Assembly: GCA_029202385.1 (NCBI GenBank)
Contig: CP119314.1
Span: 1,986,501 to 2,050,500, forward strand
Direction: 5' to 3'
Length of the DNA stretch: 64,000 nucleotides
From: Candidatus Sphingomonas phytovorans
GTDB lineage: Bacteria; Pseudomonadota; Alphaproteobacteria; Sphingomonadales; Sphingomonadaceae
This document shows, in pieces, positions 62,485-64,000 of this stretch (within the stretch, counting starts at the first letter, position 1; the number at the start of each line of letters is the position of its first letter). The notes beneath the pieces are model-generated. The model ran no database searches. It was not told the origin of the DNA and saw only the letters and a list, made by a program, of their open reading frames with translations. The translations under genes and the position numbers were made by a program.

Positions 62485-62545
62485 CCCCCCTTCTCCCGCC
62501 GGGCATGCCTGCGCGGGCACATGCATTTGGAAAGTGATTGAGGCC

Positions 62546-62923
62546 ATGTTCGCAGTGGTGCGCACGGGCGGCAAGCAGTATCGCGTTGCCGCTGGAGACA
62601 AGATCGTCGTCGAGAAGCTCGATGGTGAAGCAGGAGCGTCGATCACGCTCGCTGACGTTCTGCTGGCGGGCGAAGGCTCGGAGCTGCAGTCGGTCGAGGG
62701 TCTGACGGTTTCGGCCGAGATCATCGCCCAGGCGAAGGCCGACAAGGTCATCATCTTCAAGAAGAAGCGTCGCCACAATTATCGCCGCAAGAACGGCCAT
62801 CGCCAGCAGCACACGATCCTGAAGATCACCGCGATCGGTGCTCAGGAGAAGAAGGCCAAGGCAAAGAAGGCCGATGCAGCCCCCGCGACTGCCGAGGCTG
62901 AAGCCCCGGCCGCCCAGGCGTAA
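62546..62923 (+). CDS. rplU: 50S ribosomal protein L21
   Basis: A 125-residue ribosomal protein with the canonical opening [14 protein letters not shown], the core [20 protein letters not shown] and an alphaproteobacterial Ala/Lys-rich tail. It assembles in the large subunit near 23S rRNA helices in domain I/VI. It is 12 bases ahead of rpmA. Confidence 0.97.
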   Translation: MFAVVRTGGKQYRVAAGDKIVVEKLDGEAGASITLADVLLAGEGSELQSVEGLTVSAEIIAQAKADKVIIFKKKRRHNYRRKNGHRQQHTILKITAIGAQEKKAKAKKADAAPATAEAEAPAAQA

Positions 62924-62935
62924 GGAGTAGTTTAG

Positions 62936-63205
62936 ATGGCACATAAGAAAGCAGGCGGCTCCTCGCGCAACGGTCGTGATTCGGCCGGCCGTCGTCTTGG
63001 CGTGAAGAAGTTTGGTGGCGAAACCGTCGTTCCGGGCAACATCCTGGTGCGTCAGCGCGGCACGAAATTCTATCCGGGCACCAATGTCGGCATGGGCAAG
63101 GACCATACCCTGTTCGCCCTCGTGGACGGCCGCGTGTCGTTCAAGGAAGGCAAGCTCGGCCGTAAATTCTGCTCGGTAGAGATTATGGCGGCCGCGGCCG
63201 AATAA
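62936..63205 (+). CDS. rpmA: 50S ribosomal protein L27
   Basis: An 89-residue ribosomal protein with the canonical [16 protein letters not shown] opening that reaches the peptidyl-transferase centre, then GVKKFGGE and [16 protein letters not shown]. It follows rplU closely, as in nearly all bacteria, and is followed by a terminator. Confidence 0.97.
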   Translation: MAHKKAGGSSRNGRDSAGRRLGVKKFGGETVVPGNILVRQRGTKFYPGTNVGMGKDHTLFALVDGRVSFKEGKLGRKFCSVEIMAAAAE

Positions 63206-63219
63206 AACGGGTAACCGGT

Positions 63220-63249
63220 CGGGTTGCCCACTTGGGCGACCCGGGTTTT
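63220..63249 (+). terminator. Intrinsic terminator of rplU-rpmA
   Basis: CGGGTTGCCC (63220-63229) pairs with GGGCGACCCG (63234-63243) with one G-T mismatch, four-base loop, then GGTTTTC. A good candidate for termination 15 bases after rpmA. Confidence 0.7.
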
Positions 63250-63262
63250 CGCAAGAGAACCG

Positions 63263-63297
63263 AAAAAGGGAGACGGGTCGCCCCGGCTCCCTTTTTT
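63263..63297 (+). terminator. Second stem-loop with T run
   Basis: AAAAAGGGAG (63263-63272) and CTCCCTTTTTT (63287-63297) form a stem followed by six Ts. It can act for either strand. Confidence 0.75.
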
Positions 63298-63375
63298 CAT
63301 GCTCCCTCCCCACCCATTGTCGCCTTCCCGTCATCCCGGCGTGCGAGCGGCAATGCGACCGACGAGGAGAGTAAT

Positions 63376-63921
63376 ATGTTCGCTCGGACTGCAAGATTGA
63401 CGCTGCGCCCCGGCTGGCCGGAAGATGCGCAGGCGCTGACTCACGCGATCGCCCATGAGGAGGTCGTGACGAAGCTGTCGCGCGCACCCTGGCCCTATAC
63501 GGTGGACGATGCCGAGGAATTCCTGGCAAGCCCGCGAGAGGCGCATGACGCGCGATTCCTCATCCTCAGCCATGAGGCGGACTATCCGCGGATCGTCGGC
63601 TCCGTCGCGGTCTGGTTCCAGGAAGACGCCTATGAACTGGGTTATTGGCTGACGCCGTCGGCCTGGGGCCGCGGCTATGCGACCGAGGCCGGGCGCGCCG
63701 TGCTCCAGATGGCGCACCACGCGCTTGGCGTGAAGCACGTCCGTGCCGGGCATTTCGTTGACAACCCGGCCTCGGGCCGGGTGCTGACCAAGCTCGGCTT
63801 CCGCCCGACCGGCGCCGTCGTGCCGCGCCACTCCCGCGCCCGCGACGCCGAGGTGCCCTGCGCCGTGTTCGAACTCGACCTCGACGAGGACCGAATGTGC
63901 GATGTGAAGATGGCTGCCTGA
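63376..63921 (+). CDS. GNAT-family acetyltransferase, RimJ/RimL type
   Basis: A 181-residue acetyltransferase. Opening FARTARLTLRPGWPEDA and the acetyl-CoA motif WGRGYATEAGRAVLQMA place it with the RimJ/RimL-like GNAT proteins that acetylate N-terminal amino groups or small amines. The start at 63376 follows GAGGAGAG. It stands alone after the rpmA terminators. Acceptor unknown. Confidence 0.88.
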   Translation: MFARTARLTLRPGWPEDAQALTHAIAHEEVVTKLSRAPWPYTVDDAEEFLASPREAHDARFLILSHEADYPRIVGSVAVWFQEDAYELGYWLTPSAWGRGYATEAGRAVLQMAHHALGVKHVRAGHFVDNPASGRVLTKLGFRPTGAVVPRHSRARDAEVPCAVFELDLDEDRMCDVKMAA

Positions 63922-63927
63922 ACAAAA

Positions 63928-63951
63928 CCCTCTCCCCTGCGGGGAGAGAGG
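63928..63951 (+). terminator. Stem-loop after the acetyltransferase
   Basis: CCCTCTCCCC, three-base loop, GGGGAGAGAGG: a long GC-rich stem 7 bases after the stop. It lacks a T run. Similar palindromes are frequent between genes in alphaproteobacteria. Confidence 0.5.
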
Positions 63952-64000
63952 GAAACCGCGTCGCTGCGCCGGCTTTAGCCGCGAAAACGATTTCTTCGCA

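Noticed and set aside
62240..63529. A 429-codon minus-strand frame across rplU and rpmA
   Set aside because: It runs antisense through two unmistakable ribosomal protein genes and a terminator.

Overview
This 64 kb window is G+C-rich and reads as chromosome of an alphaproteobacterium of the order Sphingomonadales (Sphingomonas-like). The grounds are four large TonB-dependent receptors sitting next to catabolic genes, a DUF6481 protein, an HspQ gene near rplU-rpmA, and several Spinster-type MFS carriers. All family names come from reading translations by eye; no database search was run.

Layout. 0-9.3 kb: an AraC regulator divergent from a minus-strand operon (TonB receptor, alpha/beta esterase, prolidase-like amidohydrolase, FAD-linked 2-hydroxyacid oxidase, NmrA-like protein), apparently for uptake and hydrolysis of an unknown ester or amide. 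9.4-15.7 kb: two hypothetical genes, then a MarR regulator (followed by a 35-residue membrane protein) divergent from an EmrA-EmrB-outer-membrane-factor tripartite pump. 15.8-17.6 kb: a D-aminoacylase-like amidohydrolase. 17.8-20.8 kb: a two-gene cassette of a CHAT-domain caspase-like protease and a small protein resembling effector-associated constant component EACC1. It probably belongs to the class of NTP-independent or conflict-type effector systems and abuts a truncated DUF126 gene. 21.2-26.7 kb: an ECF sigma / FecR / STN-type TonB receptor / glycerophosphodiesterase unit.

26.9-54.2 kb is a large aromatic catabolism island. Its core (46.4-52.3 kb) encodes the homoprotocatechuate meta-cleavage route: a LigA/LigB-type extradiol dioxygenase, HpaE, a split HpaG1/HpaG2, HpaF, HpaH, HpaI and an aldehyde dehydrogenase. 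An aromatic aminotransferase, a ThDP-dependent decarboxylase-like enzyme and a succinate-semialdehyde dehydrogenase could feed and drain the route. A second operon (38.7-32.1 kb) has a Rieske oxygenase, another LigB-type dioxygenase, a flavin hydroxylase, two FAH-family enzymes and an HpaR-like MarR regulator. A second Rieske oxygenase, two MFS carriers, a TonB receptor, a GST and two IclR regulators complete it. Three different palindromic operator candidates recur in its promoters and tie separate transcripts together. No HpaBC hydroxylase and no Rieske reductase or ferredoxin is present.

55.1-60.7 kb: a TonB receptor, MFS carrier and metallophosphoesterase under a divergent LysR regulator, with a shared 15-bp candidate operator. 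60.7-64 kb returns to housekeeping sequence: an IS5-type transposase remnant, tRNA-Ser(CGA), hspQ, a decayed glyoxalase-family gene, rplU-rpmA with a terminator, and a GNAT acetyltransferase.
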